A DNA stretch of 64,000 nt from Pseudomonas asuensis. GTDB taxonomy: Bacteria > Pseudomonadota > Gammaproteobacteria > Pseudomonadales > Pseudomonadaceae. Below the pieces are notes generated by a model that saw nothing but the letters and a program-made list of their open reading frames with translations, had not been told where the DNA came from and ran no database searches. The translations under genes were made by a program, and so were the position numbers. The stretch is taken from contig NZ_BMNW01000001.1 of assembly GCF_014646755.1 (NCBI RefSeq), positions 124,001-188,000 of the forward strand, in the 5' to 3' direction. Positions 1 to 9,400 of this stretch are shown in pieces (position 1 is the first letter of the stretch; every line of letters starts with the position of its first letter).

Positions 1-525
1 GGTCAGGCCCTTGGTGTGACGCTGGTGACGCCCGTTGAAGATAAGCGCCTGCACCTGGAGTCCGAGCTCAAGGCCCGTATCCAGATGCTACTGGCAGGTC
101 GCTGCGCCGAGCAAATCTACTTTCATGAAGTATCCTCCGGTGCGTCTCAGGACCTGCAGGAAGCCTCCAAACTGGCCTTGTCGATGGTAGGTTCGCTGGG
201 CATGGGTCCGAAAGGTTCGCTGATCAGCATCCAGGCGCTACGTGATGCCGGCATCGAATATGATGCGAATACTTCCATCGCGGATGCGGATGAACTCCTC
301 CATCGTCTGAATGATCAGTGTATGGCTTTGTTGCAACGTCTGCGTCCAGCCTTGGACAGCATTACTCAAGGTCTGCTCGAGCACGAGACAATCCCGGGCG
401 AGGATGTCATGCAGGCTCTGGCTGCTCATGGTGGTAGCGAGGCGGTCAAGGCACTCAACCGTGCACTCAAAGCCGGTCCCGAGCGCGCTCAAAACGCAGC
501 GATGAGCGGGTGGACACTGGACTAA
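1..525 (+). CDS. FtsH-like ATP-dependent zinc metalloprotease, C-terminal part (5' partial)
   Basis: The reading frame is open from base 1, so the gene begins upstream of the window. What remains is the end of the peptidase M41 domain and a C-terminal tail. The stretches LLAGRCAEQIYF and SSGASQDLQEASKLA match the FtsH region that follows the HExxH zinc site, and the Asp of SGASQD corresponds to the third zinc ligand. FtsH proteins are AAA+ proteases that degrade misfolded or regulatory proteins, usually at the inner membrane. The AAA module and HExxH would lie upstream, so membrane anchoring cannot be judged. The sequence diverges from housekeeping FtsH (for example GMGPKGSLISIQ after the zinc region), suggesting a paralogue. 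A strong intrinsic terminator follows the stop codon. Confidence 0.75.
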   Translation, partial: GQALGVTLVTPVEDKRLHLESELKARIQMLLAGRCAEQIYFHEVSSGASQDLQEASKLALSMVGSLGMGPKGSLISIQALRDAGIEYDANTSIADADELLHRLNDQCMALLQRLRPALDSITQGLLEHETIPGEDVMQALAAHGGSEAVKALNRALKAGPERAQNAAMSGWTLD

Positions 526-550
526 CAGCTCCCACGCCTCTCTCCTGCCT

Positions 551-583
551 AAAAGCCTATGGTGAAAACCATAGGCTTTTTTT
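551..583 (+). terminator. Intrinsic terminator after the FtsH-like gene
   Basis: A perfect 13-bp stem (AAAAGCCTATGGT pairing with ACCATAGGCTTTT) with a GAAA tetraloop ends in a T-run, 26 bases after the stop codon. This is a textbook Rho-independent terminator. Confidence 0.93.
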
Positions 584-651
584 ATGGGAACCGTTTAGTG
601 CTCCTCTCTACAAAAAGCAGAATCAGTTACGCCTCTCTTCTATCGTCTGAA

Positions 652-680
652 TTGACAAAGTAACAAGAGAACGTTACATA
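652..680 (+). promoter_or_regulatory. Probable sigma-70 promoter with an internal dyad
   Basis: A perfect -35 hexamer TTGACA (652-657) is followed after 17 bases by TACATA (675-680). Between and overlapping these elements is an inverted repeat, GTAAC (660-664) and GTTAC (673-677), placed where a repressor could block polymerase. The promoter faces the MFS permease at 1148, about 450 bases downstream, so the transcript would have a long leader. The operator role is inference. Confidence 0.5.
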
Positions 681-697
681 ATATTTCCAGTTGTATG

Positions 698-1042
698 ATG
701 ACAGATAACGAAAACAATCATAACAAATGGATATGTAGCGCTATGAACTTCGCAGCGATTACACCTACCCGAAACAGTGAAACTCCCTCCATATCTGGCA
801 TGGGAGAAAACCCGCCTATCAGCGTGGTTGACGGCTTGCTGGCCGGTAGAGTTTCAACCTGCGTACTACGTACAACGCATGTATCTAGCGCCACGCTAAA
901 GTCATCATACATCCGTCTCGCCTATATGGTGCGCTCTGCGCTCCGCTCTTCTGCTTCACATCATTACCTCATCTGCCGGCAGTCTACGCGTCTATCACGC
1001 CTGCTCTCCCGCCGAACGCTGCGGGCTTGTTGGTCGCCTTAG
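698..1042 (+). CDS. Doubtful 114-residue ORF in the leader of the MFS gene
   Basis: An open frame with two consecutive ATG codons (695 and 698) lies just downstream of the predicted promoter and ends 105 bases before the MFS permease start. The product is Ser-, Arg- and Leu-rich with no membrane segment or motif I recognise. No clear Shine-Dalgarno sequence precedes either ATG. The second half is low-complexity (RLSRLLSRRT). It may be a small regulatory protein, or simply an open frame in a long untranslated leader. I favour the leader reading, but it is the only ORF of any size in the 620-base gap. Confidence 0.22.
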   Translation: MTDNENNHNKWICSAMNFAAITPTRNSETPSISGMGENPPISVVDGLLAGRVSTCVLRTTHVSSATLKSSYIRLAYMVRSALRSSASHHYLICRQSTRLSRLLSRRTLRACWSP

Positions 1043-1147
1043 GCTTTTCATTTCGAGCGCAGCGCTTGCTCACGCGCTGGTGCTTCTCATTGCGTTAGCC
1101 CTGCCCCGCTGCACAGCTCAACCATTAAAAACAATTAAAGGTGTGTC

Positions 1148-2461
1148 ATGAAAATAAAAGGAATCCGTTGGTGGATGGTCGCCCTTGTCACGGGTGGTCT
1201 GATCGTCAACTATCTGGCTCGCAATACCCTCTCGGTGGCAGCGCCCACCATGATGAAAGAGCTTAACTTTGGTGCTGAGGAATACTCCCATATCGTCATC
1301 GCCTGGCAGCTCTGCTATGCCTTCATGCAGCCCATTGCCGGCTACCTGCTGGATGCCATCGGCACCAAGCTGGGCTTTGCGATCTTTGCTATCGCCTGGT
1401 CGGTAGCGTGCGCGGCTGCGGCCATGGCCAACGGCTGGCAAGGGCTTGCGTTTTTCCGGGGCCTGCTGGGACTGACAGAAGCAGCCGGTATTCCGGCAGG
1501 TGTAAAAGCCACGTCCGAGTGGTTTCCCGCCAAGGAACGTTCGGTTGCCATTGGCTGGTTCAATATTGGCTCGTCTGTGGGCGCATTACTGGCGCCACCG
1601 CTGGTGGTCTGGGCTATTTTGCAAAGTGGCTGGGAACTGGCGTTTCTGATCGTGGGTGTACTGGGTATTGTCTGGAGCGCGCTCTGGCTCGTATTCTACA
1701 AGCACCCTCGCCAGCAGCAACTGCTGTCCGACACCGAGCGGGACTACATCCTGTCGGGCCAGGAAGCTCAGCACAAGGATGAAACCCCTGCCAAGGCCAA
1801 TTGGAAGAAGATCCTGACCAGCCGTAACTTCTTCGCCATCGGAGCGGCACGCGTTCTGTCCGAGCCGGCCTGGCAGACGTTTAATGCCTGGATCCCGCTG
1901 TACATGATGACCGAGCGTCACATGAACATTAAGGAAGTGGCCCTGTTTGCCTGGCTACCCTTCCTGGCAGCAGACATCGGCTGCGTATTGGGCGGCTACA
2001 TGAGCCCTTTCTTCCACAAGCACCTCAAGGTCTCGCTGTTTACGTCCCGCAAGATCGTACTGATGCTGGGTGCCTTCTGCATGATCGCACCAGCCTGTAC
2101 TGGCCTTGTGGCAAGCCCGTATACCGCGATTGCCCTACTGTGTATCGGCGGCTTTGCCCACCAGACGCTGTCGGGCGCGCTGTACTCGGTGACCGCTGAC
2201 GCATTTGGCAAGAATGAAGTGGCTACTGCGACCGGCATGGGTGGGATGTTTGGCTACCTGGGCGCCGCGGCATTCACGTTTGTCTTTGGCGTGCTGGTGA
2301 CCAAGGTAGGCTACAGCCCACTGTTTATCGTGCTGGCCATTTTCGACATCGTGGCGGCGTTAATCGTCTGGAACGTGGCAACCGACCGCTCCCATCTGAC
2401 CGACAAGCAGCCGGTTAATGCGAACGAGTCACTTACCGGCGCCGAGCCTGCCAAGAGCTGA
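1148..2461 (+). CDS. MFS transporter, ACS (anion:cation symporter) family, hexuronate/glucarate type
   Basis: A 437-residue protein with about 12 hydrophobic helices, the usual size for the ACS family (ExuT, GudP, GarP). Diagnostic features are the N-terminal NYLARNTLSVAAPTM region in helix 1, the cytoplasmic WFPAKERSVAIGWFN loop after helix 4, and a hydrophilic central loop around residues 195-220. Members import sugar acids such as galacturonate or glucarate by proton symport. AAAGGTG precedes the ATG at good spacing. No catabolic gene is adjacent, so the substrate cannot be deduced from context. It stands alone behind a long leader with its own promoter and is followed by a strong terminator. 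Confidence 0.85.
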   Translation: MKIKGIRWWMVALVTGGLIVNYLARNTLSVAAPTMMKELNFGAEEYSHIVIAWQLCYAFMQPIAGYLLDAIGTKLGFAIFAIAWSVACAAAAMANGWQGLAFFRGLLGLTEAAGIPAGVKATSEWFPAKERSVAIGWFNIGSSVGALLAPPLVVWAILQSGWELAFLIVGVLGIVWSALWLVFYKHPRQQQLLSDTERDYILSGQEAQHKDETPAKANWKKILTSRNFFAIGAARVLSEPAWQTFNAWIPLYMMTERHMNIKEVALFAWLPFLAADIGCVLGGYMSPFFHKHLKVSLFTSRKIVLMLGAFCMIAPACTGLVASPYTAIALLCIGGFAHQTLSGALYSVTADAFGKNEVATATGMGGMFGYLGAAAFTFVFGVLVTKVGYSPLFIVLAIFDIVAALIVWNVATDRSHLTDKQPVNANESLTGAEPAKS

Positions 2462-2477
2462 GCCTGCTCCTGAATGG

Positions 2478-2505
2478 AAAAGCGCGGCCTGTGCCGCGCT
2501 TTTTT
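2478..2505. terminator. Bidirectional terminator between the MFS gene and rmuC
   Basis: GCGCGGC (2482-2488) pairs with GCCGCGC (2493-2499) around a CTGT loop. It is flanked by AAAA on the left and TTTTTT on the right, so it can work on both strands for the two convergent genes. The rmuC stop lies at its edge. Confidence 0.85.
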
Positions 2506-4090
2506 ATACCTCCCGCTCCTGAAATGCGGATTCTCCATCCAGGGTAATCAGGTTCAGCTCAAGGTCTGCCCGCTCCGCCCATTGCTCGTCAATCTCTGCC
2601 TTGACAGATACGCCCAAGGCGCGGAAATCGTTGACCTGCTTGACTAGGTTGCCCTGCCCACTAACAAGCTGTCCGCAGGCTTTGTGATAGGCCTCTTGGG
2701 CTTTTTCCAGACTCTTGCCAATACCGTCCATACTTCCCAGAAAGGTCCGCAGCTTGTCGTAGACCCGGCTGGCGCGGTCGGCCAGTTCGGCGGTGTGCCG
2801 GCTCTGGTCTTCGAAGCGCCAGAGCTGCCTGACGATATTCAGGCTGGTCAGCAGTGTAGTAGGGGTTGCGACCAGCACATTCTGTTCGATAGCCCGCTGA
2901 AACAGGGTCTCGTCTGCCTTGAGCGCTTCGACAAAGGCTGACTCGATGGGCACGAACATAAAGACCATTTCCGGTGCATTAAGGCCCGGCAGCTTGAAAT
3001 ATTCACGGTCCGACAGCTCACGTATGCGCTCACCTATCGCGCGCACATGCTCCGCCAGCGCGATTCGGCGCTCGGCCTCGTCTTCACAGTTTATGTAACG
3101 GGTATAGGCGTTGAGTGACACCTTGGCGTCAATGATGAGGTGCTTGTTCTGTGGCAGGTAGACTAGGACGTCCGGCCGGCGACGGCCTGTCTCAGTGGTA
3201 AAGCTGACCTCACGCATAAAGTCAGTGCCCTGCCGCAAGCCAGAACGCTCCAACACGTTTTCAAGAATCAGCTCGCCCCAGTTGCCTTGGGTTTTCTTTT
3301 GCCCTTTCAGCGCGGTTGCCAGCTCATGGGCTTCCTGGGTGATCTGCCGGTTGAGCTCTTTCAGGTCAAACAGCTGCTGCGCCAGTGCAGCCTGCTGCTG
3401 AGTATCTTTATGGTGAATATCTTCAACTTTGGTGCGGAAGGCATCAATCTGCTCGCGAAACGGCTTGAGCAATGCATCCAGCGACTGTTGGCTGTGCTGA
3501 GAAAAGGTCTGCCCCTTTGCCTCGAAGATCTGGCTGGCCAGCTGCTCGAACTCCGCCTTGAGTTGCTCGCGGCTTTCCTTCAGAAGCTGGGTCTGCTCAA
3601 GGAAATGCTGTTCCTTTTGCTCAAGCGTGGTCCGCAAGGTGGCATGTTCCTCCACCAGCTGGGCGTGACGTGCCTGTATCTCTCGGAGCATCTGCTGATC
3701 GCGGGCTTGCTGGGTACGCTGCTCGGCCAGTTGCTGCTGCAGGCCGTCCAGCTGGGCGCGGGCAGCTTCAGCGGTGGCACGGTGATCGGACACCTCCAGG
3801 TGCGCCTGACGAACCTGCCCTCTAAGCTCCGTCTCGCTTTGCCGTAGCAGCTCAATCTGCTCTTTCAATTGCTTTGCCCGGTCGCGTTCAGCATTCAACT
3901 CAACGGCTTGCCGGCTGTTGGCGACCTCCAACCGCTGAGCCTCGCTGCGTTCCGCTTCAATCAGCTCCTGGGTTTCCTGCAGTCGTGCCTGCAACCCTTG
4001 TTGCTGTCTAACCAGCAACGCTGCCGTTACGCCCCACCCCAGCAGCGCCGCCAGCGGCAATACCAGGGAGATCAGGTTCAGCGAATTCAT
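2504..4090 (-). CDS. rmuC: DNA recombination protein RmuC
   Basis: A 528-residue protein with the classic RmuC layout: an N-terminal membrane helix (about residues 4-26), a long Gln/Glu-rich coiled coil (about 28-260), then the PD-(D/E)XK-like RmuC domain. The domain shows GNWGELILE (269-277), RRPDVLVYLP (304-313) and IIDAKVSLNAYTRY (from 320). RmuC limits inversions at short inverted repeats in E. coli and is thought to cleave unusual DNA structures. Its location beside recCBD puts two DNA-recombination loci together, although the intervening repeat region suggests separate transcription. The start is the natural N-terminus just before the membrane helix. Confidence 0.93.
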   Translation of the reverse strand: MNSLNLISLVLPLAALLGWGVTAALLVRQQQGLQARLQETQELIEAERSEAQRLEVANSRQAVELNAERDRAKQLKEQIELLRQSETELRGQVRQAHLEVSDHRATAEAARAQLDGLQQQLAEQRTQQARDQQMLREIQARHAQLVEEHATLRTTLEQKEQHFLEQTQLLKESREQLKAEFEQLASQIFEAKGQTFSQHSQQSLDALLKPFREQIDAFRTKVEDIHHKDTQQQAALAQQLFDLKELNRQITQEAHELATALKGQKKTQGNWGELILENVLERSGLRQGTDFMREVSFTTETGRRRPDVLVYLPQNKHLIIDAKVSLNAYTRYINCEDEAERRIALAEHVRAIGERIRELSDREYFKLPGLNAPEMVFMFVPIESAFVEALKADETLFQRAIEQNVLVATPTTLLTSLNIVRQLWRFEDQSRHTAELADRASRVYDKLRTFLGSMDGIGKSLEKAQEAYHKACGQLVSGQGNLVKQVNDFRALGVSVKAEIDEQWAERADLELNLITLDGESAFQEREV

Positions 4091-4240
4091 AGCAGCCTCA
4101 CAACAGATACATCAAAGCTCGCACCTTATGTGCGCCGGGTAAGCCCGTCCAGTGGCTACGGCACGCTTTTGGCGCGAAAAGGTGAAATGACGAATGGGTT
4201 TAGGGTTGAATGCCAGGGCTGCCAGATACGTATTTGATCC

Positions 4241-4317
4241 TGTTGGACCTTCTACGCGTTATCCAACCTACGAGGCCTGTAGGTTGGATGGAAGGTTCTG
4301 CGACGATGCCCAACACG
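4241..4317. repeat. Head-to-head GTAGGTTGGAT-type intergenic repeat
   Basis: ATCCAACCTAC (4261-4271) and GTAGGTTGGAT (4279-4289) form a perfect 11-bp inverted repeat around GAGGCCT. Each arm begins a longer half-element that ends in CCAAC: the minus-strand half runs left to TGTTGGACC (4241-4249), and the plus-strand half runs right to GCCCAACACG. This is the style of the short GTAGGTTGGAT...CCAACA repeats found between genes in many gammaproteobacteria. It lies between the ends of rmuC (5') and recD (3'), where it could also act as a hairpin at the 3' end of the recCBD transcript. Confidence 0.6.
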
Positions 4318-4336
4318 GTTCACGCACGAGTCGGGC

Positions 4337-6466
4337 TTACATCAGCATTAACCCGCTCAGGCGTCTGACGCGCCGGGACACGGCCTCTTCAAAAACGCTG
4401 GATTTGGACTCGATCAAGCTGAACCAGTCCCGAGCCCGGGTAATGCCGGTGTAGATCAGCTCCTTGGTCAGCACCGGACTGATCGTATCCGGCAGTATCA
4501 GCGCCGTGTGAGCAAACTCGGAGCCCTGGGATTTATGTACCGTCATGGCAAACACGGTTTCAACAGCGGACAGTCGGCTCGGCAGGATAAAGCGCAGGCC
4601 ACCGGTGCCGTCGTTACGCGGAAAAGCCACACGAATTGCCTTGCCGGAGCGATTGGCCGGTTCAGGCATACACAGAGCAATGCCAATATCCCCGTTCATG
4701 AGGTTCAGGCTGTAGTCATTCTTGGTCACGAGTACCGGGCGGCCCTCGTACCAGCCTTGGTCCTGACTAATAAGCTCTGCATTAAGCAACGCCTTGGCAA
4801 TCCGCTGGTTAAGGCCCTCTACTCCCCAGGGTCCTTTGCGGACCGCGCAGAGTAGCTGGAACTCATCGAACGCATCCAGCACAGCCTTGGCCCAGGCTTC
4901 CCATACAGGATCATCCATAGGCAGGTCGTAACTGGGGCGAAGCGCCTGCATCACCCGTAGGTAATGCCGGTAGCCATAAGGCCCTTGGGGTGAATGACCT
5001 TCTAGCACCAGCTTTTCCAGCGCCCTGTCTTCGGCATCGCGCAGCCGCAGGCAGAACAGGTCATCGTAGGTCTTTTTGACCAGCAGCTCACGTGCACCGC
5101 TGGCCTCCTGAAGATTTACCCGGCGCGCCAGCTGGCCGATACCACTGCTGGAATTGAATCGGCGGGAATGGCGTAGCATAACCACCTGCTGTGCCAGAGC
5201 ATGTTGTTCATGATGGCCATCCTCCAGTGCCTCCTCACTCAAGCATTCGCCACAGATTTCCTCCAGCCATGCCCGGGTTTCCGGTGTGTAGTAACCCAGC
5301 TCGGCATCACGGCACAGATCGCCCAGCACAGCGCCCGCCTCGACCGAGGCCAACTGGTCCTTATCGCCTAGCAGGATCAGCCGCGCATGCTGTGGCAGCG
5401 CATCGAGCAGACAGGCCATCATCTCCAGGTCGATCATGGAGGCCTCATCTACTACCAGCACATCCAATGGCAACGGATTACTGACATGATGGCGAAAATG
5501 ACGGGTATCCGGGCGGCTGCCAAGCAGCCGATGCACCGTGGTGACATCTACCGGAATATGCGGCCGAACGGTCTCGCTTACACCCAGCGACTGCACCTGC
5601 CGCCCGATGGATTCGGTCAGCCGTGCGGCGGCCTTACCTGTGGGTGCGGCCAGGCGGATACGCATGGGCGTCCCCTTCTCGACGGCTGGGGCCTGAAGCA
5701 GGGCGAGAAGCCGAACAACAGTCGTGGTTTTGCCAGTGCCAGGACCGCCTGTGATGATGCTGAATGCTCCACGCGCGGCCAGGGCGCAGGCAAGTTTTTG
5801 CCAGTCAGTCACGCTTTGGCCATCAATCAGCGGACGTTCAGGAAACAAGCCCGCCAGACGCGTGCAAAGATCGTCTGGAACATGGCCCAGGCCAGACAAA
5901 CGCAGCCGCAGGCATTCGCTGACACGGCGCTCATAGCTCCAGTAGCGGCGCAGATATAACCGCTGGCCATCAAGCACCAGTGGACAGTCATCCACTTGAC
6001 CAATGGCCACGATGGGGCTGCTCTCTAATGCATTCAGCCAATGCGTTACGTTGAGAGCAGTCAAAACCTCGGAAGGCAACAGCACCGGCTGTCGATCTTC
6101 ATCACCTTCCGGTGGCAGCGACAGGGCCATGTCTGGGTTGCCCAGGGTTTCCGCCAGATCCAGACACACATGCCCATGGCCCAGCTGATGGCTGGTCAAT
6201 GCCGCTGCCAGCATCACGCTCGGGTGGCTCTCCCCGTCGAGCTCATAAAGAAAGGATACAAAGGCGCGGTCCAGCGACCTAAGCCACCCTCTCTCAACCC
6301 AGCGGTCCAGCAGCAAAAACAGATCCGCCATGCGCTCAAGCGGCCGGAAGTCCGGTGTATGGGACGCCGGTGCAGTAGCTGTCTTGACTGGCGCAGCGGC
6401 AGTGTCGGCTGGCGCAGGCTCGTCGGCAAAAGGCATATCGAATAAAGAGAGCTGTTCTTGAGTCAT
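4337..6466 (-). CDS. recD: RecBCD enzyme, RecD subunit (5'-3' helicase)
   Basis: RecD is the fast 5'-3' helicase motor of RecBCD, an SF1B enzyme. The 709-residue product has Walker A GGPGTGKTT (about 240-248), Walker B VLVVDEASMID, the following LGDKDQLASVE, and the C-terminal motif TVHKSQGSEF (helicase motif V/VI area). I chose ATG at 6466 because it overlaps the recB stop as ATGA, implying translational coupling; the longer open frame would begin inside recB. The N-terminus contains QLSLFDMPF, a short hydrophobic peptide, before an Ala/Pro-rich linker (about 14-37) and the RecD N-terminal domain. Length is above the E. coli protein (608 residues). Confidence 0.95.
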   Translation of the reverse strand: MTQEQLSLFDMPFADEPAPADTAAAPVKTATAPASHTPDFRPLERMADLFLLLDRWVERGWLRSLDRAFVSFLYELDGESHPSVMLAAALTSHQLGHGHVCLDLAETLGNPDMALSLPPEGDEDRQPVLLPSEVLTALNVTHWLNALESSPIVAIGQVDDCPLVLDGQRLYLRRYWSYERRVSECLRLRLSGLGHVPDDLCTRLAGLFPERPLIDGQSVTDWQKLACALAARGAFSIITGGPGTGKTTTVVRLLALLQAPAVEKGTPMRIRLAAPTGKAAARLTESIGRQVQSLGVSETVRPHIPVDVTTVHRLLGSRPDTRHFRHHVSNPLPLDVLVVDEASMIDLEMMACLLDALPQHARLILLGDKDQLASVEAGAVLGDLCRDAELGYYTPETRAWLEEICGECLSEEALEDGHHEQHALAQQVVMLRHSRRFNSSSGIGQLARRVNLQEASGARELLVKKTYDDLFCLRLRDAEDRALEKLVLEGHSPQGPYGYRHYLRVMQALRPSYDLPMDDPVWEAWAKAVLDAFDEFQLLCAVRKGPWGVEGLNQRIAKALLNAELISQDQGWYEGRPVLVTKNDYSLNLMNGDIGIALCMPEPANRSGKAIRVAFPRNDGTGGLRFILPSRLSAVETVFAMTVHKSQGSEFAHTALILPDTISPVLTKELIYTGITRARDWFSLIESKSSVFEEAVSRRVRRLSGLMLM

Positions 6467-9400
6467 GCGTGTTCCCCGGTCAGTTGAGGACTTCCCTGAA
6501 AGCACAGGTCGAGTTCTTCGATCAGCTCACGCGGTGGCCGAGTAAAGAATACGCCCTTGCTGGCAGCACGACTGCCCCGCAGGAAAAGATAAAGAGCACC
6601 GCCCATGTGACGGTCATAATCGTAGTCTGGAAGGCGCGCCTTGAGCTGGCGATGCAGCGCCAACAGGTAAATGACGTACTGGAGGTCATAGCGATGCTCC
6701 AGCACAGCGCCCGCCATGGCTTCCTGGGTATAGGCGGCATCATCGGCGCCTAGCCAGTTGGACTTGTAGTCGGCTACGTAATAGCGACCCTCATGCTCGA
6801 ACGTCAGGTCGACGAATCCTTTGAACATGCCGTTAAGCAGGCTTCGCTCCACCGAGGGACGTGGCTTGCCTGGCATGACGTAGCGACGCACCCGCTGATC
6901 GAGTGCCTCCGCCTCTAGCCGATGGGTAGCGAACCAGAACTCCATTTCAATCTGGTAGTGCGTAAGCTGGGTCAGCGCGACGGACGAGTTCGGGGAGCCC
7001 AGTGGCAGACGCCTCGTCAGTAACTCTTTTAACCAATCACCCAAAGTAGCGATCCACCCCTCCCACCCACGACGGTTACAACGTCGAGCTACAGTGTCTT
7101 CGATCAGCGCAGGCTGCTCGGCAATGCTTGCGAAACCTTCGCTACCCGCCCACTCCAACAGGCCATGCAAAAACGTACCCGGCCCCGGACCGCGGGGAAA
7201 GCGGTGCAGGTCGACCCCGCTACTGGCCATGGTTGACTCAGCGTCACCATCCAGGCGGTCATCGTCAAACAGCTTTTGCGCTTCCGGGCTTTCGGGTGAC
7301 AGGTCGGTATGCAGAACGCTAACTTCCTCATCTTCGCTCAACTCACCAATACGCAAGGCGCTGTAGGAGGCGATCCACCAGTGCTCTGCCACGGTACGCT
7401 GTGGCGTGCGCGCCTTGAGATCGGGCCGTACTTCTTCGCGAGGCATGAAAGGTAACGAAGTAATCTCTGGTACAGGCCCTACCGAAATAGCCGGTAGTTT
7501 GCGCGTCATCTCTTCCAGCATACCCGCCAATACGCCAGACGAAGGCAATACATGCCCGCCAGTCGTGAGATACCCCAGCGCGCAACGGTGAAAGGCCGAC
7601 TCCTTGCTCTGGCCGCGCTTAAGGTCAGCCACCCCCATCCAGCAGGCATGCTGCGCGCGTGTCAGGGCGACATACAGCAGGCGCAGATCCTCGGCCAAGC
7701 GCTCCTCATCTGCCGCCATGATAACCTCGGCATCTGGGGTCAGGGTCATCTTGGGCGTGCCGTCGAGGTCGTGATAGCGCACCGGAATATGGCTGCCATC
7801 CACAGGGCGGAATGAGCAAATAAACGGCAGGAAGACCAGTGGATACTCCAGGCCCTTGGACTTGTGAATAGTGACAACCTTGACCAGTGCCTCATCGCTT
7901 TCAAGGCGCAGTATCTGCTCCTCGGCGGTATGGCCTTCGGTAAGGTGCTCTGCCAGATAACGAATCAGGGCCTGCTCACCATCCAGCTCGGTCGCCACCT
8001 GTTGCAGGAGCTCCGCCAGATGCAGGAGGTTGGTCAGTACGCGCTCACCATCAACCCGCGCCATCAATGTCTGCGGCAGATGAAAGTCATGCAGGAAGCG
8101 GCGCAGCATGGGCAGTACGCCCTGTGTACGCCAGAGGGTGCGGTACTGACGAAACTGCATGACCCGTGACTCCCAGGCGCGCTCATCGTGGTTGAGCCGG
8201 TCCAGTTCAGCCAGCGGCAGATCCAACGTAATGCTGGCCAGCCCGGCCCGGAGCACACGGTCGACATCCGGCTCGGCGCACGCGCGTAGCCAGGAGAGCA
8301 GGCAGTGCGCTTCCTGAGAGTTGAAAACCGAGTCCTTATCGGAGAGATAAACACTACGCACACCACGAGCCGCCAGTTGGCTACGAATGGCCTGGGCTTC
8401 AATGCCGTCACGCACCAGCACGGCGATATCTGCCGGACGCAGTCCACGCAGGCCTTTTTCCGGGTGCTCGAAACCGGCCTTGTCCTGTTGTCCCAGATTG
8501 AGCAAGCGCACGATTTCACTGGCGGCCACTTGTGCCAGCTGCCCGAGGTAAGCGGTTTTGGAAATCGGCTCGGCCTCGTTGGGATGCCATAGGGTTAGCG
8601 CCGGGATACCCTGCCCTTCGGCCACCAAACGTTCCTTACGGCCTTGCGCCTTGACGGGCTGGAACGGCAGCGGATTTTCACCGTCTTTACGGAACAGAAA
8701 GGCACCGCGTCCCTCCTCGTGTTGCTCCGCCTGCTCGAACACTTGATTGACCGCTGCCACCATGGCCTCGCTGGAGCGGTAATTGGTATCCAGTGTATGC
8801 AGGCGTCCTTCAGTGGAATAGCGGGCCTTCAGGTAGGTGTAGATGTCCGCACCACGGAACGCGTAAATGGCCTGTTTGGGATCACCAATCAGGAACAGGC
8901 CGATATCCTGGCGGTTCTCCCCAATACGATAGATCGTCTCGAAGATGCGGTACTGCACCGGGTCGGTGTCCTGGAACTCATCGATCAGCGCTACCGGGAA
9001 TTGCTCACGGATTAGCTCAGCCAGACGCTCTCCTGCGCCATCGCTTTGGAGGGCGACGTCCAGACGGGCCAGGAGATCATCGAATCCCATCTCCGCGCGA
9101 CGGCGCTTCTCCAGGATGAAACGCTGCTTGATCCAATGGGCTGCATGTTGCAGGAGTTCAACGTCCGGTTTGGGCAGGCTGTCCAGCGAGGCCTTGAGCC
9201 TGCTCATTTCTGCCAGCGCGGGATGGTCCGGGGCAGTCGCCTTGGTCCAGACCTCGGCAAATCCCTCTGGCGTAAAGCGCTCGAATCCCTTGCCGATATC
9301 AAGCAGCTCAGCGGATTCATCCTGCGCCCAAGCCGTGATCTTTTCGCACCAGGGTACATACCACTGCGCCTTGAGCTTGCGGCCATCCACCACCTTGCGG

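Noticed and set aside
3287-3847. A 186-residue Leu-rich plus-strand frame
   Set aside because: It is the antisense shadow of the Gln-rich rmuC coiled coil, which reads as Leu on the other strand.
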